This document shows positions 18,135 through 27,187 of a stretch of 64,000 bases of DNA, piece after piece. The notes under the pieces are model-generated. The model worked only from the letters and a program-made list of their open reading frames with translations. It ran no database searches and had not been told where the DNA came from. This DNA is from Pseudomonas arsenicoxydans (GTDB taxonomy: Bacteria > Pseudomonadota > Gammaproteobacteria > Pseudomonadales > Pseudomonadaceae), in assembly GCF_900103875.1 (NCBI RefSeq), contig NZ_LT629705.1, positions 62,001 through 126,000 on the forward strand, given 5' to 3'. Positions within the stretch are counted from its first letter, which is position 1. Each line of letters starts with the position of its first letter. The position numbers and the translations under genes were made by a program.

Positions 18135-19389
18135 GTTCGTCTCCTCGGGCGACACGGGGCAGGCGCAGCTCGGTGAGCGTGCCGCCTTCCTCATGACTGT
18201 AGAGTTTCACTGAGCCGCCGGCGCGTGTCACGCTGGCCTTGCTCAAAAACAGGCCCAGGCCGAAACCTTTGCCCTTGGTGGTAAAAAACGGTTTGCCGAT
18301 CTGTTCGGCAATGGCCAGCGGCACACCAGCGCCGTGGTCCCGAATGCTGATGGTCAAGTCTTCGGCATTCCAGTCCAGCGTCACTTGCAGCCCTTCGGGG
18401 CATGCATCGGCGGCGTTGTTGAGCAAATTCAGCAGAGCTTGCGTCAGGTCTGGCGGCGGAGCCATGCGCGGCACGGCGCCCTGGCCCAGGCGCTGGAAGC
18501 GGTAGCTGGCTTCCGGGCGCATCAGGTGCCAGCGGTTCAGCGCCTCATCTAGCCAGTCGGTGACATCCTGCATTTCCACCGCCAGGCGGCGATTGGCTTC
18601 GGCGGCTCGGACCAGTTGTTGCAAAGTCTCTTTGCACAACTTGACCTGATCCTGCAGCACACTCAAATCGTCCTGCAATAGCGGGTCTGGATGGTCCTGA
18701 CGCATTTCCTTGAGCAGCACGCTCATGGTCGCCAGCGGCGTGCCCAGTTCATGGGCGGCGCCGGCAGCCTGGGTCGCAACGGCCAGCAACTGTTGGTCGC
18801 GCAGGCCTTCTTCACGACGAATGGCGCGCAGCTCTTCCTGACGACGCAGCTCTTCGGCCATGCGCGCGGCAAAGAAGGTGATGACGGCTGCCGCAAGGGC
18901 AAAGCTCAGCCACATGCCGTAGATCTGCAGGTTTTCCCGGGCGATAGGGAACGTTTCCAGCGGATAGAACCGCGCCAGCAGCAAGGTATAAAGCGCCAGG
19001 GCGATACCGGACAGAATCACCGAATAGCGCCACGGCAACGTCACGGCGGCGATGGTCAGCGGCACCAGGTAATAAGAGACGAACGGGTTGGTCGAGCCAC
19101 CGGAGAAATACAGCAAGGCGCTGTGGATAAACAGATCGCAGGCCAGTTGCAGGGCATATTCAAGCTCGGTCACCGGCCACGAAGTGCGCAGGCGAACAGC
19201 CGTGAATGCGCACAGCAGCATCGAGCAGCCGAGGGTCATCGCCAATTGCACCCACGGCAACGGCAGCAGATCGAACCAGTAGGCCAGGCCCACGGAGCCG
19301 GCTTGAGCGGCGAGCACCAATGTGCGGATGATCGTCAGCCGCCAGAGGTTCTGGCGAGTTGCGGAAGTGATTTGTACGGGGGCGAGCAT
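18127..19389 (-). CDS. roxS: Redox sensor histidine kinase RoxS
   Basis: A RegB/PrrB-type sensor kinase (420 aa). About six membrane segments occupy residues 15-175, with the quinone-site motif GGSTNPF at 97-103 between them. The phospho-acceptor His213 lies in AAGAAHELGTPLAT. The ATPase has N (LLNNAADAC), G1 (DHGAGVP) and G2 (GKGFGLGLFL) boxes. It senses respiratory redox state and phosphorylates RoxR, whose gene it overlaps. I chose the ATG at 19387-19389 because it follows AGGAGAG and places the first helix normally. Confidence 0.95.
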   Translation of the reverse strand: MLAPVQITSATRQNLWRLTIIRTLVLAAQAGSVGLAYWFDLLPLPWVQLAMTLGCSMLLCAFTAVRLRTSWPVTELEYALQLACDLFIHSALLYFSGGSTNPFVSYYLVPLTIAAVTLPWRYSVILSGIALALYTLLLARFYPLETFPIARENLQIYGMWLSFALAAAVITFFAARMAEELRRQEELRAIRREEGLRDQQLLAVATQAAGAAHELGTPLATMSVLLKEMRQDHPDPLLQDDLSVLQDQVKLCKETLQQLVRAAEANRRLAVEMQDVTDWLDEALNRWHLMRPEASYRFQRLGQGAVPRMAPPPDLTQALLNLLNNAADACPEGLQVTLDWNAEDLTISIRDHGAGVPLAIAEQIGKPFFTTKGKGFGLGLFLSKASVTRAGGSVKLYSHEEGGTLTELRLPRVARGDEHE

Positions 19390-19511
19390 GAGCTCTCCTG
19401 ATGAGCGCTCCAGGCGGATCGCACGGAGTATAACCAAGCACGGGGGCTGGCAGGCAAAAGTGCGGCAAACAGCCACATGGCAAAAAGGGTTGTGGCGTCT
19501 ATAAGGCCCCC

Positions 19512-19575
19512 ATCGCGGGCAAGCCCGCTCCCACAGGTTCACCGCCGTACTTGTGGGAGCGGGCTTGCCCGCGAT
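19512..19575. repeat. Paired inverted REP-type repeat
   Basis: Two 24-bp copies in opposite orientation (19512-19535 and 19552-19575) only 16 bp apart, core GCGGGCAAGCCCGCTCCCACA. They lie between the divergent roxS and SIMPL-protein genes, an unusual place because no transcript ends there. Confidence 0.85.
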
Positions 19576-19708
19576 GGGTCGCGAAGCGCCCACCTGCCTT
19601 TCATCTGTATAGAAGTTGTAACTGTGCGAACCGGATCATTACCGCTAGAGTCAGATGGTTTCACGCAGGCTCGGACTTTAACCCCTGCGCATCGCCCAAG
19701 GAGTTTTC

Positions 19709-20425
19709 ATGCACAGTTTCCGCCGCAGCGCCGCCCTTCTTGCCCTCAGTGCCGGCACCGTCGCCAGCCTCCCGGCCCTGGCCGCCGACGAGCTTCATTA
19801 CAACCAGATTTCCCTGCGCGCCGAAGTCAGTCAGGAAGTGCCCCGCGACCTGATGATCGTGACGCTCTACACCGAAGAACAAAACACCGACCCGGCCAAA
19901 CTCGCCGCCGACGTCAGCACCACCATGAACAAGGCGCTGGCCCAGGCCAAAGAGGTCAAGGAAATCACCCTGCGCCAGGGCAGCCGCAACAGCTACCCGA
20001 TCTACGACACCAAGGGCCAGAAAATCACCGGCTGGCGTGAACGCGCCGAACTGCGCCTGGAAAGCTCGGACTTCGCCGCCCTGTCCAAGCTGACCGGCGA
20101 ACTGCTGACCGACCTGAAAATGGGCGGCATGGACTTCGCCATCGCCACACCAACACGCAAAGCCAGCGAAGACGCGCTGCTCAAAGACGCCGTCACCGCC
20201 TTCAAGGCCCGCGCCCAACTGGCGACTGACGCGCTGGGCGGCAAGAGTTACAAAATCGTCAACCTGAACCTCAACAGCAACGGCTATCCACAGCCCTACA
20301 TGCGCGGCCCGATGATGATGAAAGCGGCGAGCATGGACAGCGCGCCAGTGACGCCAGAAGTTGAGGCGGGCACGAGTCAGGTCAGCATGACGGCGGACGG
20401 CGCGATTGAAGTGTTGATGCCTTGA
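19709..20425 (+). CDS. SIMPL (DUF541) domain periplasmic protein
   Basis: A 238-residue exported protein with a signal peptide (about residues 1-25, ending ALAAD) and a SIMPL/DUF541 domain across the rest (YNQISLRAEVSQEVPRDL, GWRERAELRLESSDF, KMGGMDFAIA). Members such as YggE are oligomeric periplasmic or outer-membrane-linked proteins of poorly defined function, some tied to oxidative stress. The position next to roxSR matches PA4495. A clear Rho-independent terminator follows. Confidence 0.9.
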   Translation: MHSFRRSAALLALSAGTVASLPALAADELHYNQISLRAEVSQEVPRDLMIVTLYTEEQNTDPAKLAADVSTTMNKALAQAKEVKEITLRQGSRNSYPIYDTKGQKITGWRERAELRLESSDFAALSKLTGELLTDLKMGGMDFAIATPTRKASEDALLKDAVTAFKARAQLATDALGGKSYKIVNLNLNSNGYPQPYMRGPMMMKAASMDSAPVTPEVEAGTSQVSMTADGAIEVLMP

Positions 20426-20442
20426 TTGGCTGATCCGTCTAC

Positions 20443-20477
20443 AAAAACGGCGATCACCGAAGTGATCGCCGTTTTTT
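20443..20477 (+). terminator. Rho-independent terminator of the SIMPL gene
   Basis: A 14-bp stem (AAAACGGCGATCAC with its complement) and short loop followed by a T-run, 18 bp after the stop codon. Confidence 0.92.
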
Positions 20478-20556
20478 ATTGCCTGCCAAAAGCCCGACTG
20501 AAGCAGCAAGTGCTGTTGAGTCCGACGCCATCGATGAACGATAACGTGGTCTTTGA

Positions 20557-20928
20557 TCAGCTCTGCGGATCGACGTTATCCAGCGCCCGATTCACCGCCA
20601 ACTCCGCGAGCATGATGATCTGCTGAATCGCCAACACCGTATTGCGTTGCGGGCCGATCAGGCTAGTCGCGAAATCACTGGCCATGACACTCGCGGAAGC
20701 CAGGGACTCGCAGGCTTGGGCCAACAGGCTTTCGGTGTCCATGTTCGGCGCGACCAGGAACATGGTGCTGGGACGACGGGGGGTGGCCGTGTATTGATTC
20801 GGGGGATCGAGGTAGTAGTCGAGGGCGCGTTTTATGGCTTCGCGGTCTTTGATGAGCGCTTCAGCTTCGGTGGCGTCGGCATTCGGGTTGGTTTTATTGA
20901 GGTTTGAATCGGAATTATCGTTGTCCAT
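20557..20928 (-). CDS. DUF6124-like small Pseudomonas protein
   Basis: A 123-residue cytosolic-looking protein with an acidic, Asn-rich N-terminus (1-35) and a helical C-terminal half (MDTESLLAQACESLASASVM, LAIQQIIMLAELAVNRAL). The C-terminal pattern resembles the multi-copy Pseudomonas family DUF6124/DUF3077, whose function is unknown. The ATG at 20926-20928 follows CAGGAG. Its leader (20978-21077) contains several paired segments. The family name is from memory of the pattern rather than a search. Confidence 0.75.
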   Translation of the reverse strand: MDNDNSDSNLNKTNPNADATEAEALIKDREAIKRALDYYLDPPNQYTATPRRPSTMFLVAPNMDTESLLAQACESLASASVMASDFATSLIGPQRNTVLAIQQIIMLAELAVNRALDNVDPQS

Positions 20929-20977
20929 TTGCAGCTCCTGATCTTAATTGGAGCCATCACTTGCCGTTATGGTCGTG

Positions 20978-21077
20978 AGGGCCTTCGCCCTACCGAATTC
21001 AGGTTTCCACTCCTGGTCGCTGAAATCGCAGCGACAGCCAGAGATTAGAGACATCGCGTCCTACCCGGCAACCTGAA
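20978..21077 (-). ncRNA. Structured leader candidate upstream of the DUF6124-like gene
   Basis: Three complementary segment pairs are visible. TTCAGGTT (20998-21005) pairs with AACCTGAA (21070-21077) as a closing stem. GTCGCTG (21016-21022) pairs with CAGCGAC (21029-21035) as an inner hairpin. AGGGC/GCCCT (20978-20991) forms a separate hairpin nearer the gene. The element would lie in the 5' leader of the minus-strand gene. Whether it is a cis-regulator, a terminator/antiterminator or a separate small RNA cannot be told from one copy. Confidence 0.4.
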
Positions 21078-21174
21078 AAAAGCGTGGGAAAGCTCTGTGT
21101 TTTTTACACATCGTTCAACACAAGAAATCGGGCCAACGGAAAGAAGTTGGTCGATTTTAGGCTGCCGAGGTCAA

Positions 21175-21228
21175 GATCAAGATCAAGATCAAAAGATCGC
21201 AGCCTCGTTGCACTCGACAGCTCCTACA
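21175..21228. repeat. GATCAA tandem run and half copy of the GTAGGAGCT repeat
   Basis: Three tandem GATCAA units (21175-21192) run into a single arm of the GTAGGAGCT repeat family (about 21194-21228, with GCAGCCTCGTTGCACTCGAC). The second arm seen in the complete copies is missing here. It looks like a decayed or truncated element. Confidence 0.7.
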
Positions 21229-21340
21229 GTAAAAATCGAGGCGTACCGCCCGCTCCTCACCACTCAACAGGCCGAGCGGTAGCTCGCCTGCAGCTTTTGA
21301 TCTTGATCCACCCGCCCCTTCGGAAGGCTGAGTGGAGGCG

Positions 21341-21438
21341 TTCATCTGGGGGGCAGGCGCGCAGCGCCGTGCGGCGGAGCCGCACACATCGAGAGGAGGT
21401 CGTCGCGAAGCAGACCGGAGGCGATGCCCCCAGATGAA
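21341..21438. repeat. Inverted repeat element in the gene-free region
   Basis: Arms TTCATCTGGGGGGCA (21341-21355) and TGCCCCCAGATGAA (21425-21438) pair with one bulge and enclose an inner hairpin (TGCGGC/GCCGCA). The surrounding GC-rich 21.29-21.58 kb stretch has the look of a dispersed Pseudomonas repeat. A 145-codon minus-strand frame through it is low in recognisable structure and was not called a gene. Confidence 0.6.
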
Positions 21439-21599
21439 TGCCGGAACGAAGGAACACCGAGCCTTAGCGAGGGGCCGGACGCCGGGGCGAAGACCTTTGC
21501 TTCCTTTGGGGCGTCTGCCAAAGGGAGTCGCCGTAAGGGCGAAACCATAAGCCGCCGTTACCGCAGCAACGGATATGTACACAAAACACCACAATCACC

Positions 21600-21790
21600 A
21601 AAGGTTGCACCCGGCGGTACTACCTAAACACCCAAGCCCCACAACCAAACCCGAAATCCAAACCAGATGCCCACTGACCAACAGTAACGAAACAATCTGC
21701 CCGCCCAGACACAACAACCCCTTAAACAACAAACACCTACCCACCAAACAAGAACTCAATCTCATTCCCCCCCGCGATCCCCACAATGAC
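21600..21790. other. C/A-rich, G-poor non-coding stretch
   Basis: The plus strand here is dominated by C and A with very few G and little T, a sharp change from flanking DNA. It includes AACAA-type runs (CACAACAACC near 21709 and AAACAACAAAC at 21724-21734). No gene with a ribosome binding site was found. Together with the repeats just upstream it fills the roughly 1.1-kb gap between the DUF6124-like gene and dppA. Confidence 0.55.
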
Positions 21791-22065
21791 GGGTATAAAT
21801 AAGTAACACCGCGCCCCAACTGAGTGCGCAAAACCTCCAGATCGCCCCGCCGGGGTGCGCCCAATGCACCGAAAAAAACCCGCGCAAACGGTCAAATGAA
21901 CATGAATTTATACATATGCGACATTAAGGTACGTTCGTGCCACTGTTTAACGCCTGTGGTCGCCCGGGATCTTGCAATGGGTACGGCCCCTGCATTAGTA
22001 TCCGCAGGCACGACTCACGAGGTCGTCCTCTAATTCCAAAAATGACAACAAATCATGAGGCCAAC

Positions 22066-23691
22066 ATGCTTAAACACGCGGTCATTCCGTTTTTAGTCGG
22101 CGCAAGCTTGTTAGCTAGCGCACCATTCGCCCAAGCAGCGACTAACCTGGTGTTCTGCTCCGAAGGGAGCCCGGCCGGTTTCGATCCAGGTCAGTACACC
22201 ACCGGAACCGACTTCGACGCCTCTGCAGAAACCATGTTCAACCGTTTGACCCAGTTCGAACGTGGCGGCACCGCTGTCATTCCTGGTCTGGCGACCAGCT
22301 GGGACATTTCCCCGGATGGCCTGACGTACACTTTCCACCTGCGTCAAGGCGTCAAGTTCCACACCACCCCGTACTTCAAGCCTACTCGTGAGTTCAACGC
22401 CGACGACGTGCTGTTCACCTTTAATCGAATGATTAACAAGGATGACCCGTTCCGTAAGGCGTACCCGACCGAATTCCCGTACTTCACCGACATGGGGATG
22501 GATACCAACATCACCAAGATCGATAAAGTCGACGACAAAACTGTCAAGTTCACCCTGAAAGAAGTTGACGCCGCGTTCATCCAGAACATGGCCATGAGCT
22601 TCGCTTCCGTGCAGTCCGCTGAATACGCTGCCCAGTTGTTGAAAGAAGGCAAAGCCGCCGACATCAACCAGAAGCCGGTCGGCACTGGTCCGTTCGTGTT
22701 CAAGAGCTACCAGAAAGACTCCAACATCCGCTACACCGGGAACAAGGACTACTGGAAGCCTGACGACGTCAAGATCGACAACCTGATCTTCGCCATCACC
22801 ACCGACCCGTCGGTGCGTATCCAGAAGCTGAAGAAGAACGAGTGCCAGATCACTCTGTTCCCACGTCCAGCCGACCTGAAGGCGCTGCAAGAAGACAAGA
22901 CCCTGAAAGTGCCTAACCAGGCTGGTTTCAACCTGGGTTACATCGCCTACAACGTGATGGACAAGATCAAGGGCAGCGATCAGCCAAACCCGATGGCCCA
23001 ACTGAAAGTGCGTCAGGCACTGGACATGGCCGTCAATAAGCAGCAGATCATCGATTCCGTTTACCAGGGCGCTGGCCAACTGGCCGTCAACGCCATGCCG
23101 CCGACCCAGTGGTCCTACGACACCACTATCAAGGACGCGCCGTACAACCCTGAGAAAGCCAAAGAGCTGCTCAAGGAAGCCGGCATCAAGGAAGGCACCG
23201 AGATCAACCTGTGGGCGATGCCGGTTCAGCGTCCGTACAACCCGAACGCCAAGCTGATGGCTGAAATGCTGCAGTCCGACTGGGCCAAGATCGGTATCAA
23301 GGCCAAGATCGTGACTTACGAGTGGGGCGAGTACATCAAGCGCTCCAAAGGCGGCGAAAACGGCGCGATGCTGATTGGCTGGAGCGGCGACAACGGTGAC
23401 CCGGACAACTGGCTGAACGTGCTGTTCGGCTGTGATTCGCTGCAAGGCAACAACTTCTCCAAGTGGTGCGACAAGAAGTTCGACGGCATCGTTAAAGAAG
23501 CCAAGCGCACAACCGACCAGGCCAAGCGCACCGAACTGTACAAACAGGCGCAACACGTCCTCAAGGATGCTGTGCCAATGACACCTATCGCTCACTCGAC
23601 GGTGTTCCAACCCATGCGCGACAACGTGCAGGACTTCAAGATCAGCCCGTTTGGCTTGAACTCCTTCTACGGCGTCAGCGTCAGCAAGTAA
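22066..23691 (+). CDS. dppA: Dipeptide ABC transporter periplasmic binding protein 1
   Basis: A SBP_bac_5 family peptide-binding lipid-free periplasmic protein (541 aa). The signal peptide (1-24) ends AQA. The body has the family marks LVFCSEGSPAGFDPGQY, TYTFHLRQGVKFH and FNADDVLFTFNRM, and the C-terminal region WSGDNGDPDNW. It delivers di- or tripeptides to DppBCDF. I chose the ATG at 22066 after GAGG because it starts the signal peptide. CAACAA just before the start resembles Hfq/Crc targets. It is followed by its own strong terminator, so it can be transcribed apart from the rest of the locus. Confidence 0.93.
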   Translation: MLKHAVIPFLVGASLLASAPFAQAATNLVFCSEGSPAGFDPGQYTTGTDFDASAETMFNRLTQFERGGTAVIPGLATSWDISPDGLTYTFHLRQGVKFHTTPYFKPTREFNADDVLFTFNRMINKDDPFRKAYPTEFPYFTDMGMDTNITKIDKVDDKTVKFTLKEVDAAFIQNMAMSFASVQSAEYAAQLLKEGKAADINQKPVGTGPFVFKSYQKDSNIRYTGNKDYWKPDDVKIDNLIFAITTDPSVRIQKLKKNECQITLFPRPADLKALQEDKTLKVPNQAGFNLGYIAYNVMDKIKGSDQPNPMAQLKVRQALDMAVNKQQIIDSVYQGAGQLAVNAMPPTQWSYDTTIKDAPYNPEKAKELLKEAGIKEGTEINLWAMPVQRPYNPNAKLMAEMLQSDWAKIGIKAKIVTYEWGEYIKRSKGGENGAMLIGWSGDNGDPDNWLNVLFGCDSLQGNNFSKWCDKKFDGIVKEAKRTTDQAKRTELYKQAQHVLKDAVPMTPIAHSTVFQPMRDNVQDFKISPFGLNSFYGVSVSK

Positions 23692-23697
23692 GGTTTT

Positions 23698-23728
23698 GCA
23701 GCGGCGACGTTTTTAACGTCGCCGCTGC
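23698..23728 (+). terminator. Terminator after the first binding protein
   Basis: A 14-bp stem (GCAGCGGCGACGTT with its complement) and 3-nt loop, then TTTAT. It starts 7 bp after the stop codon. Confidence 0.85.
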
Positions 23729-23994
23729 TTTATCTGCCGAGAAAGCAGGAATCCGCCTACGTCCAAATCCGCTGCGTCGTACAGCAGAGGTTCAGGACGC
23801 GTCGCCTTTTCCCACGAGTCTTTAGGACTCTACGCATTTACTGCCGGACCCACGGTACATACCGTCGGGATCCGACCAGTTCATGTGTGGACTCTCGGTT
23901 CTTGCTGCACATGATGGTTTGAGATCAATGATGCCTCCACGTCCCAGGACGGGACGGCGGCTCATTGTCAAAACACTAAACAAGAGGGAGCGTC
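23729..23994 (+). other. Leader region of the second binding protein with small hairpins
   Basis: This 266-bp gap has no gene. It holds three compact inverted repeats: GAGTC/GACTC (23816-23830), ACGGTA/TACCGT (23852-23865) and CGTCCC/GGGACG (23940-23956). A GAGGGAG ribosome binding site precedes the next ATG. It probably contains a separate promoter and a structured 5' leader; no confident -10/-35 pair was found. Confidence 0.4.
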
Positions 23995-25596
23995 ATGCGC
24001 CATACCTTGGTTTTATCCGCATTGCTGTGCACCGGCCTGTTGGCCGCCACTTCCATCAGCCAGGCCGCCAACAACAGCCTGGTGTTCTGCTCCGAAGGCA
24101 GCCCTGCTGGCTTCGATACCGCGCAGTACACGACCTCGACGGATAACGATGCCGCCGAGCCGCTGTACAACCGATTGGCAGAGTTTGAAAAAGGCGCCAC
24201 CAACGTCGTGCCAGGCCTGGCAACGAGCTGGGATATTTCCGAGGACGGCCTCAAGTACACCTTTCACCTGCGCGAAGGGGTGAAGTTCCACACCACCCAA
24301 TACTTCACGCCAACCCGTGATTTCAACGCCGATGACGTGCTGTTCACGTTTAATCGCATGCTGGATCCACAGCAACCTTTCCGTAAGGCTTATCCGACCG
24401 AGTTCCCGTACTTCAACGGGATGAGCCTGAACAAGAACATCGCCAAGGTCGAGAAGACCGGGCCGCTGACCGTGGTCATGACGCTCAACAGCGTCGACGC
24501 CGCGTTCATCCAGAACATCGCCATGAGCTTCGCCGCCATTCTGTCCGCCGAATACGCCGACAAGCTGCTGGCCGAAGGCAAGCCCAGCGACATCAACCAG
24601 AAGCCGATCGGCACCGGCCCGTTCGCCTTCAAGAGCTACCAGAAAGATTCCAACATTCGTTACACCGGTAACAAGCAGTACTGGGACCCGAGCCGGGTCA
24701 AGCTCGACAACCTGATTTTCGCCATCAACACCGACGCCTCGGTGCGCGTGCAGAAGCTCAAGGCCAATGAGTGCCAGATTACCCTGAGCCCGCGCCCCGC
24801 CGACGTGGCAGCACTGAAGAACGACCCGAAACTCAAGCTCATCGAGAAGCCCGGTTTCAACCTCGGCTACATCGCCTACAACGTCCGCCACAAGCCTTTC
24901 GACCAGCTCGAAGTGCGCCAGGCACTGGACATGGCCGTGAACAAACAAAGCATTCTCAACGCCGTGTACCAGGGCGCCGGCCAGCTGGCGGTCAACGCCA
25001 TGCCGCCGACCCAATGGTCTTACGACGACACGATCAAAGACGTTGCCTACAACCCGGAAAAAGCCAAGGAACTGCTCAGGGCTGCCGGCGTGAAGGAAGG
25101 CACCGAAATCACCCTCTGGGCGATGCCGGTTCAGCGCCCTTACAACCCCAACGCCAAGTTGATGGCCGAGATGCTCCAGGCTGACTGGGCGAAAATCGGT
25201 CTCAAGGTGAAGATCGTCAGCTACGAATGGGGCGAGTACATCAAGCGCACCAAGAATGGCGAACACGACATCAGCCTGATCGGCTGGACCGGCGACAATG
25301 GGGACCCGGACAACTGGCTGGGCACGCTTTACAGCTGCGACGCCATTGGCGGCAACAACTACTCGATGTGGTGTGACCCCACTTACGACAAGTTCATCAA
25401 GCAGGCCAAGGTCGTCACCGACCGCGACCAGCGCACCGTGCTTTACAAACAGGCGCAGCACTATCTCAAGCAGCAAGTGCCGATCACGCCTATCGCCCAT
25501 TCGACGGTCAACCAGCCGTTGAGCGCCAAAATCGAAGGATTCAAGGTGAGTCCTTTCGGTCGCAACGTGTTCTCGGGTGTCAGTATCGACCAATAA
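23995..25596 (+). CDS. Dipeptide ABC transporter periplasmic binding protein 2
   Basis: A second SBP_bac_5 protein (533 aa) very similar to the first along its whole length (FCSEGSPAGFDTAQY, PTRDFNADDVLFTFNRM, AVNAMPPTQWSYD, WTGDNGDPDNW). The signal peptide (about 1-25) ends SQA. The pair looks like a tandem duplication that has diverged mainly in surface segments. It probably widens the peptide range of DppBCDF. In P. aeruginosa the homologous locus has several DppA paralogues ahead of opdP. Confidence 0.92.
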   Translation: MRHTLVLSALLCTGLLAATSISQAANNSLVFCSEGSPAGFDTAQYTTSTDNDAAEPLYNRLAEFEKGATNVVPGLATSWDISEDGLKYTFHLREGVKFHTTQYFTPTRDFNADDVLFTFNRMLDPQQPFRKAYPTEFPYFNGMSLNKNIAKVEKTGPLTVVMTLNSVDAAFIQNIAMSFAAILSAEYADKLLAEGKPSDINQKPIGTGPFAFKSYQKDSNIRYTGNKQYWDPSRVKLDNLIFAINTDASVRVQKLKANECQITLSPRPADVAALKNDPKLKLIEKPGFNLGYIAYNVRHKPFDQLEVRQALDMAVNKQSILNAVYQGAGQLAVNAMPPTQWSYDDTIKDVAYNPEKAKELLRAAGVKEGTEITLWAMPVQRPYNPNAKLMAEMLQADWAKIGLKVKIVSYEWGEYIKRTKNGEHDISLIGWTGDNGDPDNWLGTLYSCDAIGGNNYSMWCDPTYDKFIKQAKVVTDRDQRTVLYKQAQHYLKQQVPITPIAHSTVNQPLSAKIEGFKVSPFGRNVFSGVSIDQ

Positions 25597-25768
25597 CCGA
25601 TTAGCCAGAAACGCTGGGGGTGCTTTGCGCCCTCAAGCAAGCGTATTGCCGTAATTCGCCAATCCGGCCTACAGCAAACGTTTGCCATGCCTTGATTGAG
25701 TTCTAAACCAAATAGCCGGATCACCCAAAAAGACCGGCATTAAAAAAAGAAAGAAAGGAGCTTCACCC

Positions 25769-27181
25769 ATGAAACTGAGCAGCACCGCGTTATTGGCCCT
25801 GGCCATCAGCAGCGTAACCGCCACGGCTTACGCAGAAACCCAAAGCCAGGAATTCACCCCGGTTACGGTCAACACCAAAAGTGCTCAAGCCGATGCAACC
25901 GGCTTTGTCGAAGGCAGCACGGTTACTGGCACCACGCGTAACTGGTACGCCAACGAACAATTGAAACGTGGTGGCAAGTTCACTTACCGCAAAGACGGTG
26001 TAGCGACCCCGACTGATCGTCGTATCAACTGGCTCCAGGGCACCATCGTCAAATACAACTCGGGCTTCACCGAAGGCACCGTGGGTTTCAGCACTGAAGT
26101 GGCGGCCTACAACGCTGTCGCGCTGGAACGCGATCGCAAGGACCTGGCGTCCAACAACGGTGGCGCACCGGGCTCGCGTCCAGGCGCGGGCAACAACCGT
26201 ACCCTGACCACAGAAGGCGGCGACGCCCAAGGTCAATGGAGCAAAATCGGCCTGGCCAACGTCAAGGCCCGCGTCTCCAACACCACCCTGACCGCCGGCC
26301 GCATGAACTTCAGCAGCCCGCAGGTCGACGTCATCGGCAACCGTGCGCTGCCTTCGAGCTTTGAAGGTGTGGCGATCCACAGCGAAGAGCTGAACAACCT
26401 GGCTTTCGACCTCGGGACCTTTGACCGCGTTTCACCGCGTACCGAAGAAAGCCTGAGCAAGTTCCGCTCCGAATACCAAAACAATACTGCTGAAACCGAT
26501 CACGTTAATACCGCAGGCCTCACCTATACCCCTTTCGCCAGCCTGACCACCAGCCTGTGGGCGACCCAGGCCGAAGACTACTGGAACCAGTACTACTTCG
26601 GCGCCAGCCACGTGTTGGGTGACAGTTCGGTACTGAGCCTGACCACCGGCCTGAACTACTACAAAACCGTCGACCAGGGTAAAAAGCTGCTGGGCGAAAT
26701 CGACAACCAAGCCGGCTCCCTGTCGTTCGGCCTGACTCACCAGGCTCACAGCCTGACTTTCTCGTACCAGGAAATTAACGGTAACGAGTACTTCGACTAC
26801 CTGCACGAAACCAACGGCATCTACCTGGCCAACTCCCTGTTGTCTGACTTCAACGGCCCGAACGAGAAATCCTTCCAGATCGCCTACGGCCTGAACATGG
26901 CTGAATACGGCGTTCCAGGCCTGAAGTTCAACATCTACCAGGCTCGCGGCTGGGGTATCGACGGTACTCACTACACCGGTACTGCCTACGACGTTAAGAA
27001 CATGGACGGCGAAACCCACTACGAATACGGCATCGGCTCTACGTACGCCATTCAGAGCGGCCCACTCAAAGCCACCACTGTTCGCGCGACCTATACCGCA
27101 CACCGTGCCAGCCAAAACCAGGGTGATGGCAGCATCAACGAGTTCCGTCTCGTGACCACCATCCCGTTCAACATTCTGTAA
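25769..27181 (+). CDS. opdP: OprD-family porin, OpdP-like
   Basis: An outer-membrane substrate-specific porin (470 aa, 18-strand barrel family) with a signal peptide ending AYA. The mature protein begins with a Gln/Thr-rich stretch, then GFVEGSTVTGTTRNWY, a conserved OprD feature, and ends with the terminal Leu-type barrel strand RLVTTIPFNIL. In P. aeruginosa OpdP takes up dipeptides such as glycine-glutamate, and its gene lies in the same dpp locus. The context therefore supports outer-membrane dipeptide entry feeding the binding proteins. The ATG at 25769 follows AAAGGAG. Confidence 0.92.
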   Translation: MKLSSTALLALAISSVTATAYAETQSQEFTPVTVNTKSAQADATGFVEGSTVTGTTRNWYANEQLKRGGKFTYRKDGVATPTDRRINWLQGTIVKYNSGFTEGTVGFSTEVAAYNAVALERDRKDLASNNGGAPGSRPGAGNNRTLTTEGGDAQGQWSKIGLANVKARVSNTTLTAGRMNFSSPQVDVIGNRALPSSFEGVAIHSEELNNLAFDLGTFDRVSPRTEESLSKFRSEYQNNTAETDHVNTAGLTYTPFASLTTSLWATQAEDYWNQYYFGASHVLGDSSVLSLTTGLNYYKTVDQGKKLLGEIDNQAGSLSFGLTHQAHSLTFSYQEINGNEYFDYLHETNGIYLANSLLSDFNGPNEKSFQIAYGLNMAEYGVPGLKFNIYQARGWGIDGTHYTGTAYDVKNMDGETHYEYGIGSTYAIQSGPLKATTVRATYTAHRASQNQGDGSINEFRLVTTIPFNIL

Positions 27182-27187
27182 TGCACT

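Noticed and set aside
21157..21594. 145-codon minus-strand frame in the repeat-rich gap
   Set aside because: It crosses two repeat elements and a simple GATCAA run, has no ribosome binding site and no family resemblance.
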